64,000 nucleotides of DNA, taken from contig CAJTYO010000001.1 of assembly GCA_910584045.1 (NCBI GenBank), positions 68,174-132,173 on the forward strand, written 5' to 3'. The position numbers and the translations under genes were made by a program. Origin of the DNA: an uncultured Oscillospiraceae bacterium (lineage in GTDB: Bacteria > Bacillota > Clostridia > Oscillospirales > Oscillospiraceae). Shown in pieces: positions 25,805 through 33,221 of this stretch (positions are counted from its first letter, which is position 1; each line of letters starts with the position of its first letter). Below the pieces are notes generated by a model. It was given only the letters and a program-made list of their open reading frames with translations, made no database searches and was not told where the DNA came from.

Positions 25805-26356
25805 TCAGACATGGACGGGTACGGTGTCTAAAGGCCATCCCAGACGCAGCTGGCAGATCCGGCGGAAATAGGCGGCGATGTCGTCCTTCATGCCGTCGTT
25901 CAGCCAGTCGATCACCGTTCCGAAACAGGCGCAGCGGTGATAACGGATGATGACCGCGCGGTCCGCCTCGTCCGCCGTATGTCCCGCCAGGGCGGCGTCT
26001 ATGTAAGCTGACACCACGTACTGGCACAGCTTCATCAAGTGCCGCTCGAACATATCCCGGCTGAGGGAATTGTAGATGTGATAGACGGCCCGCTTGTTCT
26101 TGGTAACAAACTCCACAATGGCCTCGCAGCCCTCCTCCACCGAGTCAATGGTGGGGTGCCGGGCCATCATAGCGGCGGCCTGCTCGCCGACGATCTCCTC
26201 CAGAAGGGCGGGCAGATCTTCGAAATGGTAATAAAAAGAGTTGCGATTCACGCCGCAGTCCTCTACAATATCTTTAATGGTGATTTTATCGAGGGGCCGC
26301 TGGCTTAAAAGCTTGAGGAAGGACGCCTTAATGGCGTTCCGTGTAAAATTCGGCAT
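25805..26356 (-). CDS. TetR/AcrR family transcriptional regulator
   Basis: 183 aa. The N-terminal helix-turn-helix is clear: IKASFLKLLSQRPLDKITIKDIVEDCGVNRNSFYYHFEDLPALLEEIV. The C-terminal ligand domain includes MKLCQYVVSAYIDAAL and DDIAAYFRRICQLRLG, as in the TetR_C_33/DhaS-like group. The ATG at 26356 follows GGAGGATG. It lies directly upstream of the export genes on the same strand, the usual place for a local repressor of an efflux system. Confidence 0.88.
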   Translation of the reverse strand: MPNFTRNAIKASFLKLLSQRPLDKITIKDIVEDCGVNRNSFYYHFEDLPALLEEIVGEQAAAMMARHPTIDSVEEGCEAIVEFVTKNKRAVYHIYNSLSRDMFERHLMKLCQYVVSAYIDAALAGHTADEADRAVIIRYHRCACFGTVIDWLNDGMKDDIAAYFRRICQLRLGWPLDTVPVHV

Positions 26357-26384
26357 AGACATCCTCCATCTTTTTGATGCCTCC

Positions 26385-26418
26385 ATTGTACCACAGACCG
26401 CTCCATATTTGTATGGAG
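26385..26418. promoter_or_regulatory. tetR promoter region with palindromic operator candidate
   Basis: A perfect 7-bp inverted repeat CTCCATA-TTTG-TATGGAG (26401-26418) lies between the divergent tetR and WYL genes. A -10 TACAAT for tetR (26385-26390, minus) places the palindrome on its -35 region, so autoregulation is plausible. Confidence 0.55.
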
Positions 26419-26455
26419 AAATTCACCGAAATATCCATGATCGGAGGGCAGAGCC

Positions 26456-27364
26456 ATGGCGGTTGACAGACTGATCGGCATCCTGGCCATCCTGCTGCGG
26501 GAGGAGCGGATCACCGCCGCCCGGCTGGCGGAGCGGCTGGAGGTGAATCGGCGGACCATCTATCGGGACATAGAGCGACTGTGCCGGGCGGGCATTCCCC
26601 TGCGCTGCGAGCGGGGGAAGAACGGCGGCATTGCCATAATGGAGGGCTACGCCATGGACCGCACCCTGCTGACGGACGCAGACCGGGGGGCCATTCTGGC
26701 GGGACTGCGGAGTCTGGACAGCGTCAGCGGTACGGGATACTACCGGCGGCTGATGGAGAAGCTGCCCCCGTCCCGGTCTGCGGCGGACGACTGCGTAGTC
26801 ATCGATCTGGCCAGCTGGTACGGGCCCGTTCTGGCCCCCCGCCTGGCAGAGCTGAAGGAGGCCTGTGCCCGGCGGCAGGTTGTGCGCTTCATCTACTGCG
26901 CGCCCAAGGGGGAGGATGGACGGGAGGTGGAGCCCGTCCGGTTAGTGTTCCGCTGGTCCAGTTGGTATCTCCAGGGCTGGTGCCGGGAGAGGAGGGACTG
27001 GCGGCTGTTCAAGCTCAACCGAATGCTGCGGGTGGAGGTGCTGGAGGAGACGTTCGCGCCCCGCACCGCGCCGGACCCGGTCCCGCCGGCGGAGCAGGTA
27101 TATCCCGGACGGCTGGAGGCGGCTGTGCGCCTCGACCCCGCCGTCCGGTGGCGGCTCGTTGATGAGTACGGCGCGGACAGCTTCACCCAGGAGGCGGACG
27201 GCCGGCTGCTGTTTCGCCGGACGTTTCACAGCAGGGAGGATCTGCTGCGGTGGGTGCTGAGCTTCCAGGACCAGGCTGAGCTGCTGGAGCCGACGGCGCT
27301 GCGGGAGGAGATGGGCCGTCTGGCGAAAAAAATTTGGGAGAAATATGAAAAACATGACAGATAG
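26456..27364 (+). CDS. YafY-like helix-turn-helix/WYL-domain transcriptional regulator
   Basis: 302 aa. Residues 5-60 form a winged helix (LAERLEVNRRTIYRDIERLCRAGIPL), followed by the usual linker GGIAIMEGYAMDRTLLTDADRGAI. The WYL domain spans about 135-205 (VVRFIYCAPKGE...EPVRLVFRWSSWYLQGWCRERRDWRLFKLNRM), and a C-terminal WCX domain follows. WYL regulators sense a ligand, often nucleic-acid related. It is divergent from tetR and followed by DUF3795 and GyrI-like genes, a common grouping. Confidence 0.88.
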   Translation: MAVDRLIGILAILLREERITAARLAERLEVNRRTIYRDIERLCRAGIPLRCERGKNGGIAIMEGYAMDRTLLTDADRGAILAGLRSLDSVSGTGYYRRLMEKLPPSRSAADDCVVIDLASWYGPVLAPRLAELKEACARRQVVRFIYCAPKGEDGREVEPVRLVFRWSSWYLQGWCRERRDWRLFKLNRMLRVEVLEETFAPRTAPDPVPPAEQVYPGRLEAAVRLDPAVRWRLVDEYGADSFTQEADGRLLFRRTFHSREDLLRWVLSFQDQAELLEPTALREEMGRLAKKIWEKYEKHDR

Positions 27365-27371
27365 GTGTCAT
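27354..27371. promoter_or_regulatory. Inverted repeat upstream of the DUF3795 gene
   Basis: ATGACA-N6-TGTCAT straddles the end of the WYL gene, about 55 bases upstream of the DUF3795 start. It may be a binding site for the WYL regulator. Confidence 0.45.
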
Positions 27372-27423
27372 ATTTTCTGTGGTAATATGGAAATACGATC
27401 AATATAAAAGGAGGATGCGCGGT

Positions 27424-27693
27424 ATGGTGGAATCCAGATGCGGAATTTTGTGCGGCGGCTGCGAATACAGAGAGAGCATGGGCTGCAAGGGCTGTGTGGA
27501 GATCGACAAGCCCTTCTGGGGCGAGAGCTGTCCGGTAAAAAGCTGCTGTGAGGGGAGGGGGCATAGTCACTGCGGCCAGTGCCCGGAGTTCCCCTGCCAG
27601 CTGTTGAACCAATTTGCCTATGACCCCCAGCAGGGGGACGACGGACGGCGGCTGGAGCAGTGCAGAAGGTGGAAAGAGGCGGAATGTGGATAA
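27424..27693 (+). CDS. DUF3795-type small cysteine-rich protein
   Basis: 89 aa with eleven or more cysteines. The pattern CGILCGGCEYRES-x-GCKGCVE...CPVKSCCEGRG...CGQCPEFPC is that of DUF3795 proteins, which are thought to bind metal; their function is unknown. The ATG at 27424 follows AGGAGG; an upstream in-frame extension of 15 codons lacks such a site. The stop overlaps the GTG start of the GyrI-like gene by eight bases. Confidence 0.85.
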   Translation: MVESRCGILCGGCEYRESMGCKGCVEIDKPFWGESCPVKSCCEGRGHSHCGQCPEFPCQLLNQFAYDPQQGDDGRRLEQCRRWKEAECG

Positions 27694-28324
27694 GATTGAC
27701 TACAAAAAGACGGAGAAGCATCTGTATATGCCCAAGGCTCCGGCTATCGTCCGGGTGCCGGAGATGACTTTCTTTGCTGTGGATGGCGCGGGGGACCCCA
27801 ACACCTCCCCGGACTACGCCCAGGCCATGGAAATCCTGTACGGTCTGAGCTTCACGGTGAAGATGAGCAAGATGGGCGGCGAGGAGCCGGCGGGGTACTT
27901 CGAGTACGTGGTCCCGCCCCTGGAGGGCCTGTGGTGGACGGAGGACCCGGGCTTTGACGGCAGGCCCCCGGCGGACAAGAGCGATTTCCGCTGGACCAGC
28001 CTGATCCGCCAGCCGGATTTTGTGGACGAGGCGATTTTCGACTGGGCAGTGGAGCGCTTGGCCGGAAAGAAGCCGGAGCTGCCCCTGTCGAAGGCCCGGT
28101 TCCTCCGCTGGGAGGAGGGACTGTGCTCCCATGTGCTGCATGTCGGTCCCTATGACAGCGAGCCGGCGACCATCGACCGGCTCCGCGCCTTCACAGAGGA
28201 GCAGGGCTGCCGCCCGGACTTCTCCGATACACGGCGGCACCACGAAATCTATCTGGGCGACCCCCGCCGGACCGCGCCGGAGAGGTTGAAGACCGTCATC
28301 CGCCAGCCGGTGGCGAAGAAATAA
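27686..28324 (+). CDS. GyrI-like small-molecule-binding domain protein
   Basis: 212 aa. The N-terminal VDKIDYKKTEKHLYMPKAPAIVRVPEM and FFAVDGAGDPN are typical of the stand-alone GyrI-like group. The repeat unit of the SHS2 fold is visible, with YFEYVVPPLEGLWW in the first half and LCSHVLHVGPYDSEPATIDRL in the second. Family members bind or hydrolyse hydrophobic compounds. A GTG start at 27686 fits the family N-terminus, with GAGGCGG upstream. It is translationally coupled to DUF3795. Confidence 0.85.
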   Translation: MDKIDYKKTEKHLYMPKAPAIVRVPEMTFFAVDGAGDPNTSPDYAQAMEILYGLSFTVKMSKMGGEEPAGYFEYVVPPLEGLWWTEDPGFDGRPPADKSDFRWTSLIRQPDFVDEAIFDWAVERLAGKKPELPLSKARFLRWEEGLCSHVLHVGPYDSEPATIDRLRAFTEEQGCRPDFSDTRRHHEIYLGDPRRTAPERLKTVIRQPVAKK

Positions 28325-28339
28325 TACTTTTTCTTGAAG

Positions 28340-28368
28340 ACCTCTCTCCTAATTGGAGAATCGTATAA
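28340..28368 (-). repeat. Dispersed intergenic repeat, partial copy E
   Basis: Contains CTCTCCTAATTGGAGAATCG and then TATAAT, matching one end of copies C and D on the minus strand. It abuts the cheB terminator, as copies C and D abut theirs. The second half of the repeat is missing. Confidence 0.5.
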
Positions 28369-28409
28369 TAAACGAGACCGCCGGATTTCCACTCCGGCGG
28401 TCTCGTTTA
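28369..28409. terminator. Strong bidirectional terminator
   Basis: A perfect 17-bp stem (28369-28385 with 28393-28409) with a 7-base loop, flanked by T-rich sequence on both strands. It lies between the GyrI-like gene and convergent cheB. Confidence 0.85.
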
Positions 28410-28414
28410 TTCCA

Positions 28415-29461
28415 TTACAGGGCGTTCAGCTGCCGCAGCAGAACAGAGGCGATATTTTCACAGGAGGCCTGCACCTGTACCGCGCCGATGTTCTGCGCCA
28501 CCATGGGCATTCCGTAGACCACGGAGGACTCCCGATCCTGGCCGATGGTGAAAGCCCCGGCCCGGCGCATCTGCAGCAGACCATCCGCACCGTCCCGGCC
28601 CATACCGGTCATGATGATGCCCGCCATCTTGCAGCGCACCTGCTCCGCCATGGAGAAGAACAGAGCGTCCACCGAGGGGCGGTGGCCGCTGACCTTCTCC
28701 CCCTGGGTACAGGAGACAGTGTACCGAACGCCGCTGCGGACAATACGCATCTGGTAGTCCGCGGGGGCCAGCAGGGCCAGGCCGCGGCGGACCTCGTCGC
28801 CGTTCTTGGCCTCCCGCACCTCCATCTGGCACAGCCGGTCCAGCCGCTGGGCGTACATCTGGGTGAAGCCCGTGGGCATATGCTGGACAATGAGCATACC
28901 GGGGATATCGGCGGGCAGGCGCTTGAGCACCTCCAGCGTGGCCTCGGTGCCCCCGGTGGAGGCCCCCAGGCCGATGATTACCTGATCCAGCGCCGGACGC
29001 TGGCCCAGGGCGGCCACAGGGGAGGGCGCACCCGTCTGAAGCAGAGCGGCGGAGGCCTGGCGCACCTTGGCCCCGGCGGCGGAAATAACCTTCTGGGTCA
29101 GGGCGGCGATAAAGGCATCGTTATTCAAGGTGGAATCCGGCTTGCGGACAAAGTCAACCGCGCCGGCGGACAGCGCGTCGAAGACGCGCAGATTCAGCGA
29201 GGATACCAGAATCACCGGAAGGGGATGCTTGGGCAGCAGCTGTTTGAGGAAGTCAATGCCACTCATGCCCGGCATTTCCACGTCTGAGGTGATAACGTCC
29301 GGCCGCAGCTGCGGTATTTTTGCCATGGCGTCCTGGGCGTTGAATCCGGTCCCCACGATCTCGATACGGGGACTCTTTCCCAGCCCCTGGGTGATAATCG
29401 TGCGCGCCAGGACGGAGTCATCCACCACCATTACACGGATCTTTTTGTTGGCAGACCACAT
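28415..29461 (-). CDS. cheB: Chemotaxis protein-glutamate methylesterase CheB
   Basis: 348 aa. Residues 1-125 are a receiver domain (VMVVDDS, phospho-acceptor Asp60 in SDVEMPGMSG, Lys in VRKPDS). The methylesterase domain follows with the catalytic serine in GASTGG, the histidine in VQHMPTGFT and the aspartate in GMGRDGADG. CheB demethylates and deamidates chemoreceptors after phosphorylation by CheA. It is the last gene of a cheA-cheW-cheR-cheB operon. AAGGAGG precedes the ATG. Confidence 0.96.
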   Translation of the reverse strand: MWSANKKIRVMVVDDSVLARTIITQGLGKSPRIEIVGTGFNAQDAMAKIPQLRPDVITSDVEMPGMSGIDFLKQLLPKHPLPVILVSSLNLRVFDALSAGAVDFVRKPDSTLNNDAFIAALTQKVISAAGAKVRQASAALLQTGAPSPVAALGQRPALDQVIIGLGASTGGTEATLEVLKRLPADIPGMLIVQHMPTGFTQMYAQRLDRLCQMEVREAKNGDEVRRGLALLAPADYQMRIVRSGVRYTVSCTQGEKVSGHRPSVDALFFSMAEQVRCKMAGIIMTGMGRDGADGLLQMRRAGAFTIGQDRESSVVYGMPMVAQNIGAVQVQASCENIASVLLRQLNAL

Positions 29462-29501
29462 ACAGCGATCCTCCTTAATGAAGAGTTGCGCTCCGGAGCG
29501 G

Positions 29502-30314
29502 TCAGCGCTTCTGGAACGTGGAGGGAGCCACCGTCTGATAGGGGTTATTTTTCCCCAGATTCTCGGAGTGGCTGATCATGAAGTAGCCGCCCGGAACAGT
29601 GGCGTCATAAAACCGCTGCACCAGGGCGTCCTTGGTGGGCTGGTCAAAGTAGATCATCACGTTCCGGCAGAAGATCACGTCGAATTTCAGGCGGAATTTG
29701 ATGGGGTCCATCAGATTGAAGGTCTGGAAAATCACGTTATCCCGGATAATGGGCGCCACCGCGTACTGCTTGGTGCCGCCAACAGGGACGAAGTACTTTT
29801 TCTTCCAGTTGGGAGGAATGGTGTCCGGCAGTTCATAGATGCCCTTCTTGGCGGAGGCCAGTGCCTTCTGGGAGATGTCGGTGGCCAGCACGCGGGTGTC
29901 CCACTGGGGAGCCTGAGCGCCCAAGAACTCCTTGATGTAAATGGAGATGTTGTAGGGCTCCTCCCCGCTGGAGCAGCCCGCGCTCCAGATGGCCAGGACT
30001 TTATCCCGCTGGTGGCGCTTGACCAGGTCCGGCAGGATGGTCTTCTCGAAGAAGGTAAAGTGCTCCTGCTCCCGCATAAAGAAGGTGTAATTGGTGGTCA
30101 GCCGGTTCAGAACCAGCTCCATATCCGCCGGGTCCTGCTTTTTCAGCAGGTCGGAGACAAAGGGGGCGAAGTCATGGTATCCCTTTTGACTGAGCAGTGA
30201 GGAGAGGCGGCTGGTGACCAGCTGCCTCTTCTGGCTCAGGTCGATCCCATACTGGCTGTGTATAAATCGGACGAGCTTGTTGAAATCTTCGTTGCTGATG
30301 TTCGACAGCGGCAC
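29502..30314 (-). CDS. cheR: Chemotaxis protein methyltransferase CheR
   Basis: 270 aa. The N-terminal helical CheR_N domain (FIHSQYGIDLSQKRQLVTSRL) is followed by the SAM-dependent domain with AIWSAGCSSGEEPYNISI, LATDISQKALASAKKGIY, FDVIFCRNVMIYFD and PGGYFMISHSENL. It methylates receptor glutamates. The start codon is GTG, supported by GGAGGAAG at the proper distance. It is directly downstream of cheW. Confidence 0.95.
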   Translation of the reverse strand: MPLSNISNEDFNKLVRFIHSQYGIDLSQKRQLVTSRLSSLLSQKGYHDFAPFVSDLLKKQDPADMELVLNRLTTNYTFFMREQEHFTFFEKTILPDLVKRHQRDKVLAIWSAGCSSGEEPYNISIYIKEFLGAQAPQWDTRVLATDISQKALASAKKGIYELPDTIPPNWKKKYFVPVGGTKQYAVAPIIRDNVIFQTFNLMDPIKFRLKFDVIFCRNVMIYFDQPTKDALVQRFYDATVPGGYFMISHSENLGKNNPYQTVAPSTFQKR

Positions 30315-30339
30315 AGTGCTTCCTCCTTTCCTATCTCAA

Positions 30340-30813
30340 TCACTCGTGGAGCAGGAGGCCGCAGTCCAGGATCAGCAGCGTCTTCCCATCCGGCAGCGAG
30401 CACATGCCGGAAATCAGCTTCTGGGGGTTTTGGGTGGGCATGGGCAGAATGGAGCTTTGCAGCACGTCCACCATCTTATCCACGCCGTCCACCAAAATGC
30501 CCATGCAGTCGCTGCCCACGTTGACCACCATGATGCAGTTCTCATCGGCCTGGGGCTTGCCCAGGCGCAGGCGGATGTCGATGATGGGGATGATCTGGCC
30601 CCGCAGGTTGATGATGCCCCGCACGTAGTGGGGCACCCGGGGCAGGCGGGTGATGGTGTGGTCGGTGATGATGGTCTCCACCTGCTCTGCGTCGATGCCG
30701 TAGAGCAGTCCGTCGGAGATGCAGATGAGGTATTTGCTGGTCTGGAGCTCCGCGGCGTCGTCGCGGACGGCCTCGGCCTCGTTCTCTTTATTGAAGACAT
30801 TTTCCTCTGGCAT
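30340..30813 (-). CDS. cheW: Chemotaxis coupling protein CheW
   Basis: 157 aa. A CheW domain (KYLICISDGLLYGIDAEQVETII, LPRVPHYVRGIINLRGQIIPIIDIRLRLG, MGILVDGVDKMVDV) with an acidic N-terminal extension of about 25 residues. CheW bridges receptors and CheA at the membrane. It lies between cheA and cheR in the operon. Confidence 0.95.
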   Translation of the reverse strand: MPEENVFNKENEAEAVRDDAAELQTSKYLICISDGLLYGIDAEQVETIITDHTITRLPRVPHYVRGIINLRGQIIPIIDIRLRLGKPQADENCIMVVNVGSDCMGILVDGVDKMVDVLQSSILPMPTQNPQKLISGMCSLPDGKTLLILDCGLLLHE

Positions 30814-30852
30814 AGTATATGTGCTCCCTTCTCACTAAGCTGTTATCCGGAA

Positions 30853-32958
30853 TCAGAACATGCCCTGTCCGGCGCTGTAGAGGTTGGCGATATCCAGGAT
30901 GATGCTGATGCTGCCGTCGCCCATGATGCTGCACCCGGTGATGCCGCAGCTCTTTACGTCAAAGCTGTTGACGTAGGCGGGCAGGGGCTTGACCACGATC
31001 TGCTGCTGTCCCAGCAGGTCGTCCACGAACAGGCAGTAGCTGCGCTCTCCGGCCTCCAGCCAGATGACGATGCCCTCCTCGATGTTGTCGTGGCCGTCGT
31101 CCAGGCCGAAGAGCTCCTTGGCGCGGATAATGGGGTAGAAATTGTCCTGGAACTTCATCATCTCGCCCCGTGCCGGGTCGTGGATGATGTCCCCGGCGGA
31201 GACCCGGGCAGAGGAGCGGATGTTGTTGATGGGGATGGTGAAAAGGCTCTCGCCCACCGAGACCTCCATGCCGTCCATGATGGCCATGGTCAGGGGGATC
31301 TTCAGCGTGGTGGTCATGCCCTTGCCCCACTCGCTGGAGATGGACACCGTGCCGCCCACGTCGGCTACGTTCTTTTTCACCACGTCCATGCCCACGCCTC
31401 TGCCGGAGAACTCGGTGACCTGGGTGTTGGTGGAGAAGCCGGGCATCATCATGAAACCCAGGATCTCCTTCTGGCTGTACTCGCGGTCGGGATCGGCCAG
31501 TCCCTGGCGGACGGCCTTGTTGAGGATGGCCTGGGTATCCGCGCCCTTGCCGTCGTCGATGATCTCGATAATGACCTCGCTGCCGGTGTGGCGGGCGGAG
31601 AGGAGAATCTCGCCCACCGGGTCCTTCCCGGCGGCCACGCGCTCGGCCTCCGTCTCCTCCAAACCGTGGTCCATGGAGTTGCGCACAATGTGCATGATGG
31701 GATCGCTGATGCCGTCCACGATGGTCTTATCCACCTCGGTGTCCTCACCGACGAGGGTCAGGCGAGCCCGCTTGCCCAGCTTTTTGCTCATATCGCGCAC
31801 GATGCGGTTCATCTTCTGGAAGGTGCTGGATACGGGCACCATGCGCAGGGACATGGACACGTCCTGCAGATCGTCGGTGAGCTTGCGCAGCTCCCGGGCG
31901 GACTTGGTAAAATTGTCCAGCCGCAACCCCTTCAGATCGGGGGACGCAGTGACCATGGACTCGGTGATGACGATCTCGCTGACCACCGCCATAAGCTGGT
32001 CCAGCTTGGAGAGGTTGACGCTGATGAGGCTCTCCTTGGCGTGCTGCTGGCCGGCCGCGGCCGCAGCGCCGGCGGGCGCCGCAGCGGCCGGGGCGGGTGC
32101 CGGCTTGGACACGGCGGCCGCAGGCTCCGGCTGGGGCGCGCTCACCGCCTCAACAGGCGCGGCGGGAGCCGGGTCCGAGGCGGGGGCGGGAGCCGGGTCC
32201 TCCGGCTTGGCGTCCACGGACTGATAGGAGCTGATGCTGCCCGCGCCCTGGACGGCGGAGACGGCGCCGTTGCGCTCCTCGGCGGTGTGGAACCAGAGGT
32301 AGAAGCCCTCCTCCACAATGGTTTCGGAGGTGGAGGGATCTGTCTCCACGTTCTCAGGAACATGGATGAAATCGCCGCTGTAGTCCTTCACCGCGGTAAC
32401 CAGCATGAAGGCGCGCAGGCTCTCCATGCCGCTGCCCTCGTCAAAGAATACATGAATGCCGAAGGGGTACGCCATGTCGGCGGCCACGGGAGCCGGCGCC
32501 TCCGCCGGACCGCCGGCCGGGGCCGCTGCCGCCGGCTCGGAGCCTCCGCCTTGAATTTTATTGACAAGACTATTAATTTTATCCACGATACTGTCGATAG
32601 ATTCAGAGAGCGGTTCGCCGTTTTCCACCTTTTCGATCTCACCGCGGAAGAAGTCCACTGCCTGGAAGAGCATATCGAACAGCTCCGGGCGCAGTTCCGG
32701 CGCCACCGCCGCCATGGTCTTCTCGCGGATGATAAAGAACAGGTCCTCAATCCGATGCGCCACGGTCATCAGAGAGGGGAACTCCATCATAGCGGAGGAA
32801 CCCTTGATCGTGTGCATGATGCGGAAGATTTCGTTGACGCTGTCCTCTGAGAACGTGTCCGCCTGTTCCGCCGCCAGCAGAATGCCGTCGAGCTGTTCGA
32901 GAAGCGTGTTCGTCTCGTACAGGTACATATCCAGGATGCTGTCGTTGCCGCTGCCCAT
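30853..32958 (-). CDS. cheA: Chemotaxis histidine kinase CheA
   Basis: 701 aa. Residues 1-105 are the P1 HPt domain with phospho-acceptor His49 in HTIKGSSAM. Next come a putative P2-like domain at about 160-230 and Ala/Pro-rich linkers, then the P3 dimerisation helices (VNLSKLDQLMAVVSEIVI), the P4 ATPase with N box NSMDHGLE and G boxes DDGKGAD and GRGVGMDVV, and the C-terminal CheW-like P5. It phosphorylates CheB and a CheY; no cheY, cheC/cheD or receptor gene is in the window. AAGGTGG precedes the ATG. Confidence 0.96.
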   Translation of the reverse strand: MGSGNDSILDMYLYETNTLLEQLDGILLAAEQADTFSEDSVNEIFRIMHTIKGSSAMMEFPSLMTVAHRIEDLFFIIREKTMAAVAPELRPELFDMLFQAVDFFRGEIEKVENGEPLSESIDSIVDKINSLVNKIQGGGSEPAAAAPAGGPAEAPAPVAADMAYPFGIHVFFDEGSGMESLRAFMLVTAVKDYSGDFIHVPENVETDPSTSETIVEEGFYLWFHTAEERNGAVSAVQGAGSISSYQSVDAKPEDPAPAPASDPAPAAPVEAVSAPQPEPAAAVSKPAPAPAAAAPAGAAAAAGQQHAKESLISVNLSKLDQLMAVVSEIVITESMVTASPDLKGLRLDNFTKSARELRKLTDDLQDVSMSLRMVPVSSTFQKMNRIVRDMSKKLGKRARLTLVGEDTEVDKTIVDGISDPIMHIVRNSMDHGLEETEAERVAAGKDPVGEILLSARHTGSEVIIEIIDDGKGADTQAILNKAVRQGLADPDREYSQKEILGFMMMPGFSTNTQVTEFSGRGVGMDVVKKNVADVGGTVSISSEWGKGMTTTLKIPLTMAIMDGMEVSVGESLFTIPINNIRSSARVSAGDIIHDPARGEMMKFQDNFYPIIRAKELFGLDDGHDNIEEGIVIWLEAGERSYCLFVDDLLGQQQIVVKPLPAYVNSFDVKSCGITGCSIMGDGSISIILDIANLYSAGQGMF

Positions 32959-33045
32959 AAGAACGCCACCTTTTCCGTAATTTTTCTGTTCCCCGCGGAG
33001 GGGCCAAAAGGGCAGAATCCCCCCGCGCTGATTTCATCACTGTAG

Positions 33046-33072
33046 TTATCGGCAGGATGCCGGCAAAAAATA
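33046..33072 (-). promoter_or_regulatory. Candidate sigma-D (sigma-28) promoter of the che operon
   Basis: On the minus strand the octamer GCCGATAA (33046-33053) is a perfect match to the -10 of flagellar/chemotaxis sigma-28 promoters, about 90 bases upstream of cheA. The -35 at 15-bp spacing (33069-33072) reads TATT and matches TAAA in only two positions, so the call rests on the -10. Confidence 0.5.
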
Positions 33073-33221
33073 AGACATCCGCCAACTTTTAATTATCCCC
33101 GCCCTACAGCGGGGCAGGTCCGGCCCGGCCGGACCGCCGCACAGCGGAGGCCGCCCCGGCAGCGCGGCGTCCGATCCGTCCCTTCCGGCTGCCGCAGTAA
33201 CATTTGATGGGAGTGTCGCAA

